The position numbers and the translations under genes are program-made. A model generated the notes under the pieces. It did no database searches, was not told the origin of the DNA, and was given only the letters and a program-made list of their open reading frames with translations. From NCBI GenBank assembly GCA_002345025.1, contig DDUX01000020.1, positions 1 to 26,759 on the forward strand: a stretch of 26,759 nucleotides of DNA, given 5' to 3'. Of this stretch, positions 16,901-25,298 are shown in pieces. The first letter of the stretch is position 1; each line of letters starts with the position of its first letter. Source of the DNA: Candidatus Accumulibacter iunctus (GTDB lineage Bacteria > Pseudomonadota > Gammaproteobacteria > Burkholderiales > Rhodocyclaceae).

Positions 16901-19900
16901 CTTCGACCTCGCCCAGCAGCAGGTACGGGCCGGAAAGGGTGTCCGGCGAGAACTCGCAGGGATCCGGGCAGCGGCAGCCGAGATCCCGCAGTTGCTGTTG
17001 CCAGAAGGTGCTCGGTCGCTGACTGGAGAGCCAGCGGCCGTCTTCCGTCTGCGACCAGCCGGCGCGTCGGGCACCGAAGACGAAATCGATCCAGCGTGAC
17101 GGATGCTGGCCGAGAACGATCAACGATGCACCGGCGGCGAGGCAGCGACGTGCGTAGCGGAGCGCCAGCAGAGCCTGATCGGTGGTCCTGAAGTCGAGCA
17201 TGACGACGGCCATCGCGCACGAACCGGCAGGTGGCGACTGGCCAACGCCTGGCGGTGGCGAATCGTCGATCACGCTGGTCCGCATCGTCGGAAAGAACTC
17301 GCCAAGGCGCACCCGGGCCTCCTCGAGCGCAGTTGTCGAGGTGCTGGCAAAGCAGTAGTCAGCGCGGTTGAAGTCGAGGGCGAAGCAGATGTCCATGGCA
17401 AAGCCTGGCGCGCCCTCACTGATCTCGACGATGCCGAGACGCTGCCCCGGCGGCAGCGCCGCGAGTCCTTGCGACACCAGGGCGCGCAGCGCGTGTCCGC
17501 ACTTCAGTCTGCCGCGGGCGCCGACGACCTGTTGCAGCAGTGTCGCCAACGACGACTCCTGCGGGCAGATCTCCGGCAAAGCAGCCCTTCCGGTGAGCAG
17601 TGCGGGCAGGTGCAGGCCGACCCGTCCGACCGAATGGATGATCTGGAAGTAGTCCGGATAGTCGGCGACCAGGCTGTTCCAGATGTCCTCGGCGGACGAC
17701 TCCTCCCGCTGATCAGGGACGATCGTCCAGCCCTCGGCCGCTGCGGTGAGAGACAGGTCATCTTCGGCGAGGCGGAGCAGATCGGCGAGGAAGGGGGCGC
17801 TCTCGGGACTGGCGGACTGGTACGAGACGATCGCGGCAGACGACAGCATGCCGTCCTCGTCGGCGATCTGCTCCAGGGCACGACGCGTGAAGCGGCTGCA
17901 CAGACTGTCCAGGAGCGGATCGACTTCTTCCGTATAGCGTCGGTGCGTTCCCTTGAGGGCTGCTCGTTGCGTGACGTCGGCGAGTGCCGAGCGGACGCGG
18001 TCGAAGGGCAGCGACGGCTGGCCCGCGGGCAGCCAGGCGTGCGGCTGCGGTGTCGCGTGCAGGGCGAGAAAGCGCAGCCGGTCGCCGCCAGCTCGGTTCA
18101 GGCGGACGGCGCGAAAACGCACGTCGCTGACGGCCGCAATGGCGCAGCCGGCAGCGGAAAACAGTGCGAACTCGGCTTGCAGTGAACGCGCGTTGTGCCG
18201 CAGCAGCGTCGCACGGGCGAAGCAGGGCGTGCCCTGACCCGAGCGAAAGACGATGCGGCCGAGTCTCGTCGGAATGAAGGCGATCGCTTCATGGCTGTCG
18301 AGAGCTCCCCGGAGGAGTTGAAACATCAGCTGAAACGCGCTGTCCAGCAGGGCTGGATGCAGGTGGGTGGCGACGAGTTCGGCTGCGACGAGCGGCGGAA
18401 CGTGAAAGGCGGCGAGCGCCGTGTTGCCGTCTTTCCACCCGTGCTCGATGCACTGGAAAGACGGGCCGTAGGCAATGCCAAGCGCGCGTGTCAGCTCGGC
18501 GTGGCTGCTGGCATCGAAGTCCGCCGGGCGTTGCGGCAACTCCGGCAGCACTTCCCGCAGCAGACAGTCCTGTGCCTCGCGAACGACACGGGCAGATCCG
18601 TGTACCGCCCAGTCGGTGCTGCCGAGCTGCTCACGGCTGCGAATCGTCAGGCTGCCGTCGCGCGGGTCGATCGCCAGTCGAACGATTGCCGAGCGGTCGT
18701 CGGCAAGCAGCAGGGGCGAACGGATCTCCAGATCCTCGATTTCGACGATGGCCGAGGGTTGCCAGGCAAGTGCCGCCGCCAGCGCCAGTTCGGCATAGGC
18801 AGAACCGGGGAAAACCGGCGCATCGCCGACGACGTGATCCGCGAGCACCGGGTTGAGCTCGGTGTCGAGATGGTTCTCCCAGGTCAGTTCGTGCTGCGCC
18901 AGCGGATAGCCGAGCAGCGGATGGATCTTGTGGCGGTAGATCAGGCCGAGTGACTCGCTCGTCACCGGGTGCCAGTGGCGTTCGCGCTGCCACGGGTAAC
19001 CCGGCAGGCGAACGAAGTGGCCAGGCTGGGCAAAGGAGGCGGTCCGCCAATCGACCGGTGCACCGGCAATGGCGACCTGATGCGCCGCCGATCTGATCTG
19101 CTGGGAACCGTCGTCGTCGCGCGTCCCGCTGACGATCACGCGGCCGTCCGTCGAGCGCGCCTTGAGGCAGTCGTTGAGATAAGTGCGCAGGATCGGATGC
19201 GCTCCGATCTCGACGAAGACCGTGATTCCCTGGTCGAGCAGCGCGTCGACGGCCTTGGCGAAGAGGACTGGCTCGCGAATGTTGCGCCACCAGTAGCTGG
19301 CGCCCAGCTCCTCGCCCGGGAGCAGCGATCCGCTGACCGTCGAGCAGAAAGGCAGCGCCGCTGCGCGCGGCTCGATGCCGGCCAGTGCCTGCCTGATTCC
19401 GGGCTCGAGACTGTCCATCGCCGGGCTGTGGAAAGCGTAGTCGAGATCAAGCCGCTTCCAGGCCGCCTGCCCGAGTGTTGTCAGTGCCTCCTCAAGCGTC
19501 GTCAGCGCTGGCGGGCTGCCGGCGATCGTCAGGCCGCGCGCGCTGTTGATGCCGGCGATCGTCAGCTCACCGGCGAGCCCGAGTTCCGCGAGCAGACTCT
19601 CCGCCGCTGCCTGCGGCAGCGCGACGGCGGTCATCTGCCCCTGGCCCCGCGTCGTCCCCTGTAGCAGGCTGCGCTGGTGGATCACCGCGACGGCGTCGGC
19701 CAGACTCAGGGCGCCGGCCGCCCAGGCCGCCGCGACCTCGCCGACGCTGTGCCCAGCGACGACCTTCGGCGTGACGCCGTGCCGCTGCAGGAGTCGCGTG
19801 ATGCCCACCTGCAGTGCAAAGAGTGCCGGCTGAGCGATCTCGGTCCGGCCGTAGCGATCGTCTCCGTTCGCCCCGGCCAGTTCGTCGACCAGCGAAAAGT

Positions 19901-21611
19901 CGCCATGGCGCCGGAACAGCGCGTCGACCTCGCGCACGGCTTGAAGGAAGAACGGCTCCTCCGCCAGCAGCCGCCTGCCCATTCCCGACCACTGGCAGCC
20001 ATTTCCGGAGTAGATGAACGCCGGCCCACTGGCGGCAGCCACTGCCGTGCCGCTCGCCACTGCTGCAGACTGGTCCCGGTCTGTGGCGAAGTCGAGCAGT
20101 GCGCGGCTGATCTCGGGTAGCGCCTGGCCCTCGACGATCAGGCGGTGCTCCAGCCAGTCGCGGCGAAAGGCGGCGCTGTGCGCGATGTCGTAGTACGCAG
20201 CCGGCGGCTGGTCGGCGAGAAAGGTGGCGAAACTGCCGGCGGCTGCCTTCAGCGCCTGCTCGCTGCGCGCCGAGAGGAGCAGCGGCGGCAAAGCCGCGGC
20301 GGCCGCCGCTGGCCGACCACGGGCAGGCCGACGCGGCGGACTCTCGATGATGAGGTGCGCGTTCGAGCCGCCGAAGCCGAAGGAGTTGACCCCGATCGTC
20401 AGCTTGCCTGTCTTCCGCAACGGGCGATTGCTGGTGACCAGCTGGATGTTCCAGTCGGCGGCAAGGATGCGTGGATTGACGCTGCTGACGCCGATGGTCG
20501 CCGGTACCAGGCGGTGTTCGAGGCAGTGCAGGGCCTTGACCAGGCCGGCGACGCCGGATGCCGTTTCGAGATGACCGAGGTTGCTCTTCACCGAGCCAAT
20601 CGGTAGCGGTTGTCCAGCCGGCCGACGCTTGCCGAGCGCATTGCCGATGGCCAGCGTTTCGATCGGGTCGCCAACCGCAGTGCCGGTGCCATGGGCCTCG
20701 AGATAGTCGATCGCTGCCGGGTCGATACCGGCGCTGGCGTAGGCTTCCTCGAGCAATGCCGCCTGCACCTCGGCGCTGGGAACGGTCAGTCCCGACTTGC
20801 GGCCATCGGTGTTGACCGCCGAGCCGGCGATGATCGCCAGGATCGGGTCACCGTCGGCGAGAGCCTGGTCATGGTCCTTGAGAAAGAAGACGCCGCCACC
20901 CTCCGAGCGCACATAACCATCGGCGGCGGCGTCGAAGACGCTGCAGCGCCCGCGCGGCGACAGCATCGACGCCTTGGCGAAGCCGAGGAAGCCGTAAGGA
21001 TGCAGGTGCAAGCTGATGCCGCCTGCCAGTGCCTGCGAGACTTCGCCGCTGGCAATCGCGCGGCACGCCTGGTGCAGGGCGACCAGTGACGACGAGCAGG
21101 CGGTGTCGATCGCCATGCTGGGCCCGCGCAGGTCGAGGACGTACGAGATCCGGTTGGCGGCGATGCTGGCCGTGTTGCCGGTCGCCATCGTCGAATCGGC
21201 GACCGCCAGATCGTCGGCCATGCGGTACGAATAGTCGGCGCTGGCGATGCCGATGTAGACGCCGCAGCGACTGCGGCGCAGCCGCGACGGGCGGATGCCC
21301 GAGTTCTCCAGTGCTTCCCAGCTCATTTCGAGCAGCAGCCGCTGCTGCGGATCCATCAGCGCTGCTTCGCGCGGCGAGATGCCGAAGAACGCCGCGTCGA
21401 AGGTCGTCACGTCGCCGATCGATCCGGCAGCGAAGGTGTAGGTCGTCCCGGGATGATCCTTGCGCGGGTGCAGGAAGGCCTCCATCGCCCAACGCTGCGG
21501 ATCGACAGTGCCGACGAGGTCGCGGCCGGCGAGCAGATCCTGCCAGTAGCTTTCGGCGCTGGTTCCCGGCATGCGGAAGGAATAGCCGGTGATGGCGATT
21601 CGCCCTGTCAT
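13929..21611 (-). CDS. Single-module fully reducing type I polyketide synthase
   Basis: 2560 residues from ATG 21611 (a TTG at 21656 is a less likely start). Domains in order: KS at 1-430 with C172 in DTACSSS and the histidines in EAHGTGT and KSNLGHLE; AT at about 535-850 with S622 in GHSVGE and YAFHSP, which favours malonyl-CoA; DH at about 900-1180 with H926 (DHVVGDAPVFPG) and D1090 (LLDSAFQ); a methyltransferase-like region around 1220-1570 whose SAM loop is degraded (EISEGAPGF near 1395); a structural KR half; ER at about 1815-2130 with GAAGGVG; KR at about 2140-2420 with TGGLRGFG and Y2297; ACP with S2461 in GLDSLMG. No loading module and no thioesterase are present. This is the layout of iterative, fatty-acid-like reducing synthases. 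It probably builds a saturated acyl chain passed to the alpha-oxoamine synthase next door. It follows the DUF3299 gene by 89 bases. Confidence 0.95.
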   Translation of the reverse strand: MTGRIAITGYSFRMPGTSAESYWQDLLAGRDLVGTVDPQRWAMEAFLHPRKDHPGTTYTFAAGSIGDVTTFDAAFFGISPREAALMDPQQRLLLEMSWEALENSGIRPSRLRRSRCGVYIGIASADYSYRMADDLAVADSTMATGNTASIAANRISYVLDLRGPSMAIDTACSSSLVALHQACRAIASGEVSQALAGGISLHLHPYGFLGFAKASMLSPRGRCSVFDAAADGYVRSEGGGVFFLKDHDQALADGDPILAIIAGSAVNTDGRKSGLTVPSAEVQAALLEEAYASAGIDPAAIDYLEAHGTGTAVGDPIETLAIGNALGKRRPAGQPLPIGSVKSNLGHLETASGVAGLVKALHCLEHRLVPATIGVSSVNPRILAADWNIQLVTSNRPLRKTGKLTIGVNSFGFGGSNAHLIIESPPRRPARGRPAAAAAALPPLLLSARSEQALKAAAGSFATFLADQPPAAYYDIAHSAAFRRDWLEHRLIVEGQALPEISRALLDFATDRDQSAAVASGTAVAAASGPAFIYSGNGCQWSGMGRRLLAEEPFFLQAVREVDALFRRHGDFSLVDELAGANGDDRYGRTEIAQPALFALQVGITRLLQRHGVTPKVVAGHSVGEVAAAWAAGALSLADAVAVIHQRSLLQGTTRGQGQMTAVALPQAAAESLLAELGLAGELTIAGINSARGLTIAGSPPALTTLEEALTTLGQAAWKRLDLDYAFHSPAMDSLEPGIRQALAGIEPRAAALPFCSTVSGSLLPGEELGASYWWRNIREPVLFAKAVDALLDQGITVFVEIGAHPILRTYLNDCLKARSTDGRVIVSGTRDDDGSQQIRSAAHQVAIAGAPVDWRTASFAQPGHFVRLPGYPWQRERHWHPVTSESLGLIYRHKIHPLLGYPLAQHELTWENHLDTELNPVLADHVVGDAPVFPGSAYAELALAAALAWQPSAIVEIEDLEIRSPLLLADDRSAIVRLAIDPRDGSLTIRSREQLGSTDWAVHGSARVVREAQDCLLREVLPELPQRPADFDASSHAELTRALGIAYGPSFQCIEHGWKDGNTALAAFHVPPLVAAELVATHLHPALLDSAFQLMFQLLRGALDSHEAIAFIPTRLGRIVFRSGQGTPCFARATLLRHNARSLQAEFALFSAAGCAIAAVSDVRFRAVRLNRAGGDRLRFLALHATPQPHAWLPAGQPSLPFDRVRSALADVTQRAALKGTHRRYTEEVDPLLDSLCSRFTRRALEQIADEDGMLSSAAIVSYQSASPESAPFLADLLRLAEDDLSLTAAAEGWTIVPDQREESSAEDIWNSLVADYPDYFQIIHSVGRVGLHLPALLTGRAALPEICPQESSLATLLQQVVGARGRLKCGHALRALVSQGLAALPPGQRLGIVEISEGAPGFAMDICFALDFNRADYCFASTSTTALEEARVRLGEFFPTMRTSVIDDSPPPGVGQSPPAGSCAMAVVMLDFRTTDQALLALRYARRCLAAGASLIVLGQHPSRWIDFVFGARRAGWSQTEDGRWLSSQRPSTFWQQQLRDLGCRCPDPCEFSPDTLSGPYLLLGEVEEGASPPETAPANSVRSWVVLADLAGYSARLADELAKKLQARGDLVIQASTTETPALARLLQQTTASYGELDGLVMLAGLAAPSPALAADEALARQVERCTLAARIAQACEQSSTRTTCWLITGNAGAALLPVSAAAAGDGPSAGPSDDAAFCGFARTMLNEADPGSIRLIDLALPMPAQAAACLLDREFAQPDDEHEVILTAAGERYVPRLRSAARPDAREPRVLQSPTVSLGFQFAGQLRNLRWETHPRVAPAPDQVEVEVQASGLNFRDVMYALGLLSDEAIENGFAGPTLGFEFAGVISRVGSDCTGFSPGDEVVGFAPSSFGNRVVTQNSAIAHIPPRISCEAAATIPSTFFTVYYALHHLARLQAGERVLIHGAAGGVGIAAIQIARWLGAEIYATAGSDEKRDFLRLLGVMHVFDSRSLAFADQILEQSSGRGVDVVLNSLAGEAINRNFRVLRPFGRFLELGKRDFYENTRIGLRPFRNNISYFGIDADQLMLLHPGLTRRLFGELMHLFSEGVLHPLPYRSFEAEDVVEAFRYMQQARQIGKVVITYHHGIRRLQPPQPGRRRHLQLTADASYLVTGGLRGFGLRAAEWLASKGARHLILISRSGPASDEARAVIERLEAQGVRVHAQACDVTSRDALAALLGATRDSMPPLQGVLHAATVIDDALVRNLDSDRIHRVLAAKVLGARHLDELTGTQPLELFVLFSSATTAFGNPGQAAYVAANTWLEALAVHRRARGLSATCVGWGPIADAGFLARDEKTREALENRLGGSALKAELALDVLEEMLLANRSGLAVLEFDWQALSRVLPSASSPKFGELAGQGGSGDDDDEHSLDIRRLLGERSDEELLVAIGEILRNEIGEILRIAPDKIDPNRSLFDMGLDSLMGVELAVALDARLGIRLPVLALSQSPTIARLAERLLQQLRDSDEGARGAAQEELIAQTAEIARQQGVDASADEIARFAADFGAMDQGGSPSGSKLHGA

Positions 21612-21700
21612 CTGACTGACATCTCCATTCTTGATCGGTATTGGCTGGCCATGCAACGCCCCCTGAATCAGACAGCGACCGCTGCCGGCAGGAGGAGGCC

Positions 21701-22303
21701 TCAGGAACGCGGTCTAGTATAAGGCTCGAAGGCCTCGCCGCGCATCCGGTAGCCGGCAACGCCCATGCCGGTGTCGGTGCGGTCGAGTCCGAGCGTGCCG
21801 CTCACCCACATCGCGTCCATGGTACGCATGCCAGCGACCGGCTTGTCGGCAACGACATGAATGATCTGGTTGGCAGGTGGCGGCGGCACGTGGATGCAGG
21901 CGCCGAAGTAGGGCACCAGCAGGAACTCGGTCACCTGCTCGCCGCGACGTTCGAGCGGCACGACAAAGCCGGCGATGCGTACCTTCTGTCCGTTCATTGC
22001 TTTCTCGACCGGCGCCTGGTCCCATAGCTGGCGGGCGCTCTCGAGTGCCTCCTGCGCTTTCGGGTCGCTGTCCCTGAGGCGAGCGAGATCGAGGCCCTTG
22101 AACGCCGCCATCGGGTCCCAGCCCTTCGGCATCAGTTCGTCCCAGCCGATCAGGCGATAACCCTGTGCGCCTTTCCGGTCAGCGGGCAGGCGCTCGCCGA
22201 CACGGTAGTCGGCCGCTTTCCTTTCCGTGCCCTGTGCCTGCGTCTGCGGTGGCAGCGACAGCAATGCAGCCAGGCCGAGACAGATGGCTACCAGAAGTGG
22301 CAT
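21701..22303 (-). CDS. Secreted DUF3299 protein
   Basis: 200 residues. ATG 22303 has an AGGAAGAAG ribosome site; the upstream extension in frame lacks support. Residues 1-23 form a signal peptide (MPLLVAICLGLAALLSLPPQ, likely cut after TQA). The mature part has YRLIGWDELMPKGWDP, VRIAGFVVPLE and PYFGACIHVPPPPANQIIHV, the hallmark segment of DUF3299. The family is periplasmic and of unknown function; the single conserved Cys-His pair (C136, H138) could bind a metal or a partner. It lies 115 bases after rne on the same strand, beyond a strong hairpin, and 89 bases before the PKS. Whether it belongs to the PKS transcript is unclear. Confidence 0.87.
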   Translation of the reverse strand: MPLLVAICLGLAALLSLPPQTQAQGTERKAADYRVGERLPADRKGAQGYRLIGWDELMPKGWDPMAAFKGLDLARLRDSDPKAQEALESARQLWDQAPVEKAMNGQKVRIAGFVVPLERRGEQVTEFLLVPYFGACIHVPPPPANQIIHVVADKPVAGMRTMDAMWVSGTLGLDRTDTGMGVAGYRMRGEAFEPYTRPRS

Positions 22304-22348
22304 TGGTTCTTCTTCCTGTTTCTCGCCCTCAAGCCCGCCACCTTGGCG

Positions 22349-22384
22349 CCCTGCGCACACGACGTCGCGGTCTTGTGCGCAGGG
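22349..22384 (-). terminator. Strong hairpin downstream of rne
   Basis: CCCTGCGCACA (22349-22359) is perfectly complementary to TGTGCGCAGGG (22374-22384), an 11-bp stem with a 14-base loop, placed 34 bases after the rne stop. No U-tract follows, so it is either a Rho-linked terminator or a 3'-end stabilising structure of the rne mRNA. Confidence 0.5.
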
Positions 22385-22418
22385 GCCCGGCAGCGGTCGC
22401 CGGACGGTGAGCTTGGGT

Positions 22419-25298
22419 CTACTTGTGTGTCTCGACCATCACCATCGGTTCGTCGGCGACGACTACCGGTGGTGGCCGGCGCCGACGCGTCCGGCGCGGC
22501 GTCTCGCTGCCGTCGTCGGGTGTTACCTCTGTCGTGTCCGGGGAGGCCGCGTGCCTGGTTTCCACCATGATCAGGCCGCTGCCCTCGAGCACCTGCTGGA
22601 CGCTGAGCGACGGGCCGACGCCGTTGGCGGCTGCCGCTGGCGCGACGCCTGCGGCAGCGGTCGTTTCGCCAGGCACCACGGCAGCCTCGCCGCTGCTCGC
22701 ATCGCCGACGGCCGGCGTCTCGGCAGGCGGTGGCCCGGCAGAGGGGGTCGCGGCCACCATCTGTGACAGCGGCTCCGAGATCGCAGCTGCCTCGTCGGCC
22801 ACCGCGGCGTCGACCGTCTGCACGGACTCGACCGCTGCAGCGGGTGCTTGCGGGGGCTCGGGGACGATATCGGCGGTCACTGCTGCCGCACCATCGCCAA
22901 GAGTATCAGTCACGACGGTGGCCGGCAAGGCGTCTGCGATGGCGGACACTTCCTCGGCTGCGGCCGGGCGGTCGGCGACGGTCGCCACCGTCGCCGCGTC
23001 GGCGGCCACCGTCGGTGCCGGCGGCGGGGCAGTGAAGCTGTCAGCGCCGGCAATGGCAGCCGTCGTGGCGACCGTCGTGGACAGCTCGCCGGTGTCTGCC
23101 GGGCGGGTCTCGCTTCTCTCGCCACGCTCGCGGCGACCGCCACGGCGGCCGCGACGGCGAGCGGGGCTGGCGGACTCTTCCCCATTCTGCTCTGCCGCCG
23201 GGGCCGCCGCCGGCGTCATCGCGACGGGCGCAAGCGGCGCCGGTTCGTTGCCATTGCCGACCTCGGTTGCCGGCGGCTTGCGTTCGGGGCGCGGCCGGCG
23301 TGGTTCACGCGCTGTCATCGGCTCGCGGCCGGCGCTGCTCTCGCGAGCCTCGCGCGGCTGGCGCGGCTCGCGTGGCTTCTGGGGTTCTCCGCGGCTCGGC
23401 GGCGACGAATCCTTCTGCTCCCGATTGGCCCGGGTGTCGCCGGGCTCGCGAGCTTCGTCGCGACGCGTTCCGCGAACGCCGATGCCACCCCGGCGGCCGT
23501 CGCGTGTCGTCCCGGCTGCCGCCGGGACGGGGGCCGATGCCCGTGACGACACGGCCTCGGCGGTGCTGCCGGGCGCTTCCTTGTGGCGGAACCAGGACAC
23601 GATTCGCTTCAGGAAGCGGCCCGCGGCCGTATCCGGCCGCGCGCTGTCGATCGCCGCCGGCGCTGGCTCGTCGACCATCGGCGCTGGCTGCGCTGGCGTG
23701 ATTCCCTTGATTGCCGCTTCCGGACGCGGTGCCCGGGAGTCCGCCGTGGCCGCCGCATCGCTGCCCGCATCCTCGGTCGGCAGCGCGACCATGCGGTAGG
23801 ACGCCTGCTGCAGTTCCTCCTGACCCGCAGCATCGTGGCGGATACGCAGGACGGTGTGCTGCGGCGTCTCGAGATGGATGTTGGGAATCAGCAGGATGGT
23901 GACCTTGTGGCGCAGTTCCACCGCCTGAACATCGGTCCGCTTCTCGTTCAGCAGGAAGGTGGCGACATCGACCGGGACCTGCGCATGCACGGCCGAGGTG
24001 CTGTCCTTCATCGCTTCCTCTTCCAGGATGCGCAGGATGTGCAGGGCGGCCGACTCGGTGCTGCGGATGTGACCGGTTCCCGAGCAGCGCGGGCAGGGGA
24101 TGTAGCTGGTCTCGGCGAGCGCCGGTCGCAGGCGTTGCCGAGACAGTTCGAGCAGGCCGAAACGGCTGATCTTGCCGGTCTGCACGCGGGCGCGGTCGAA
24201 GCGCAACGCCTCGCGGACACGGTTCTCGACCTCGCGCTGGTTGCGCTGGTTCTCCATGTCGATGAAGTCGATGATGATCAGACCGCCGAGGTCGCGCAGG
24301 CGCAGTTGCCGCGCCACTTCCTCGGCGGCTTCGAGGTTGGTCTTCAGCGCCGTTTCCTCGATGTCGGCGCCGCGCGTTGCACGACCCGAGTTCACATCGA
24401 CCGATACCAGCGCCTCGGTGTGGTCGATGACGATGGCGCCGCCCGACGGCAACCCGACCTGCCGCGAATACGCGGACTCGATCTGGTGCTCGATCTGGAA
24501 GCGCGAGAAGAGCGGGACATCGTCGCGGTAGCGCTTGATCCGGTTGACCGTTCCCGGCATCACGTGCGCCATGAACTGCTGTGCCTGATCGAAGACCTCG
24601 TCGGTATCGATCAGGATCTCGCCGATGTCCGGCTGGAAGTAGTCGCGGATCGCGCGAATGACCAAGCTGCCCTCCTGGTAGATCAGGAAGGCACCGTGCT
24701 GCGTCTGGGCTGCATCCTCGATCGCCTGCCACAGTTGCAGCAGGTAGTTGAGGTCCCATTGCAGTTCCTCGCTGCCGCGTCCGATGGCCGCCGTGCGGGC
24801 GATCAGGCTCATGCCCGGCGGTACCGGCAGCTGGTCCATCACTTCGCGCAGCTCGGTCCGCTCGGTGCCCTCGACGCGGCGCGAGACGCCGCCACCGCGC
24901 GGGTTGTTGGGCATCAGCACCAGATAGCGGCCGGCGAGGCTGACGAAAGTGGTCAGGGCGGCTCCCTTGTTGCCCCGCTCGTCCTTGTCGACCTGGACGA
25001 TCAGCTCCTGGCCTTCACGCAGCGCTTCCTTGATCGTCGCGCGGCCGGCATCGACCCCGGGCTGAAAAAAGGCACGGGAAATCTCCTTGAACGGCAGGAA
25101 ACCGTGCCGTTCCGCGCCGTAGTCGACAAAAGCCGCTTCCAGACTGGGTTCGATGCGGGTGATGACCGCTTTATAAATGTTGCTCTTTTTCTGCTCCTTG
25201 TTGGCCGATTCGATGTCCAGGTCAATGAGCTTCTGACCATCGACGATGGCGACACGCAGCTCTTCGGCCTGTGTCGCATTGAACAGCATTCGTTTCAT
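22419..25298 (-). CDS. rne: Ribonuclease E
   Basis: 959 residues from ATG 25298, with GGGAG about 8 bases before it; the longer open frame to 25502 is leader sequence. N-terminal catalytic half: MKRMLFNATQ start, S1 domain around 36-120 (SNIYKAVITRIEPSLEAAFV), the RNase H/DNase I-like core with metal ligands D301 (VSVDVNSGR) and D344 (IIIDFIDME), and the Zn-link C402-x2-C405 (PCPRCSGTGH). The C-terminal half (from about 520) is unstructured: arginine-rich patches (RRGRRGGRRERGER) for RNA binding, then a long Ala/Val/Thr/Pro tract, and a conserved-looking end with MVET twice (GLIMVETRHAA and MVMVETHK). It is the essential single-strand endoribonuclease of mRNA decay and rRNA/tRNA processing, bound at the inner membrane, and the scaffold of the degradosome. 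Confidence 0.97.
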   Translation of the reverse strand: MKRMLFNATQAEELRVAIVDGQKLIDLDIESANKEQKKSNIYKAVITRIEPSLEAAFVDYGAERHGFLPFKEISRAFFQPGVDAGRATIKEALREGQELIVQVDKDERGNKGAALTTFVSLAGRYLVLMPNNPRGGGVSRRVEGTERTELREVMDQLPVPPGMSLIARTAAIGRGSEELQWDLNYLLQLWQAIEDAAQTQHGAFLIYQEGSLVIRAIRDYFQPDIGEILIDTDEVFDQAQQFMAHVMPGTVNRIKRYRDDVPLFSRFQIEHQIESAYSRQVGLPSGGAIVIDHTEALVSVDVNSGRATRGADIEETALKTNLEAAEEVARQLRLRDLGGLIIIDFIDMENQRNQREVENRVREALRFDRARVQTGKISRFGLLELSRQRLRPALAETSYIPCPRCSGTGHIRSTESAALHILRILEEEAMKDSTSAVHAQVPVDVATFLLNEKRTDVQAVELRHKVTILLIPNIHLETPQHTVLRIRHDAAGQEELQQASYRMVALPTEDAGSDAAATADSRAPRPEAAIKGITPAQPAPMVDEPAPAAIDSARPDTAAGRFLKRIVSWFRHKEAPGSTAEAVSSRASAPVPAAAGTTRDGRRGGIGVRGTRRDEAREPGDTRANREQKDSSPPSRGEPQKPREPRQPREARESSAGREPMTAREPRRPRPERKPPATEVGNGNEPAPLAPVAMTPAAAPAAEQNGEESASPARRRGRRGGRRERGERSETRPADTGELSTTVATTAAIAGADSFTAPPPAPTVAADAATVATVADRPAAAEEVSAIADALPATVVTDTLGDGAAAVTADIVPEPPQAPAAAVESVQTVDAAVADEAAAISEPLSQMVAATPSAGPPPAETPAVGDASSGEAAVVPGETTAAAGVAPAAAANGVGPSLSVQQVLEGSGLIMVETRHAASPDTTEVTPDDGSETPRRTRRRRPPPVVVADEPMVMVETHK

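Noticed and set aside
22423..23799. 458-codon plus-strand open frame opposite the rne tail
   Set aside because: Ala/Ser/Arg-rich mirror of the low-complexity tail, without ribosome site or family.
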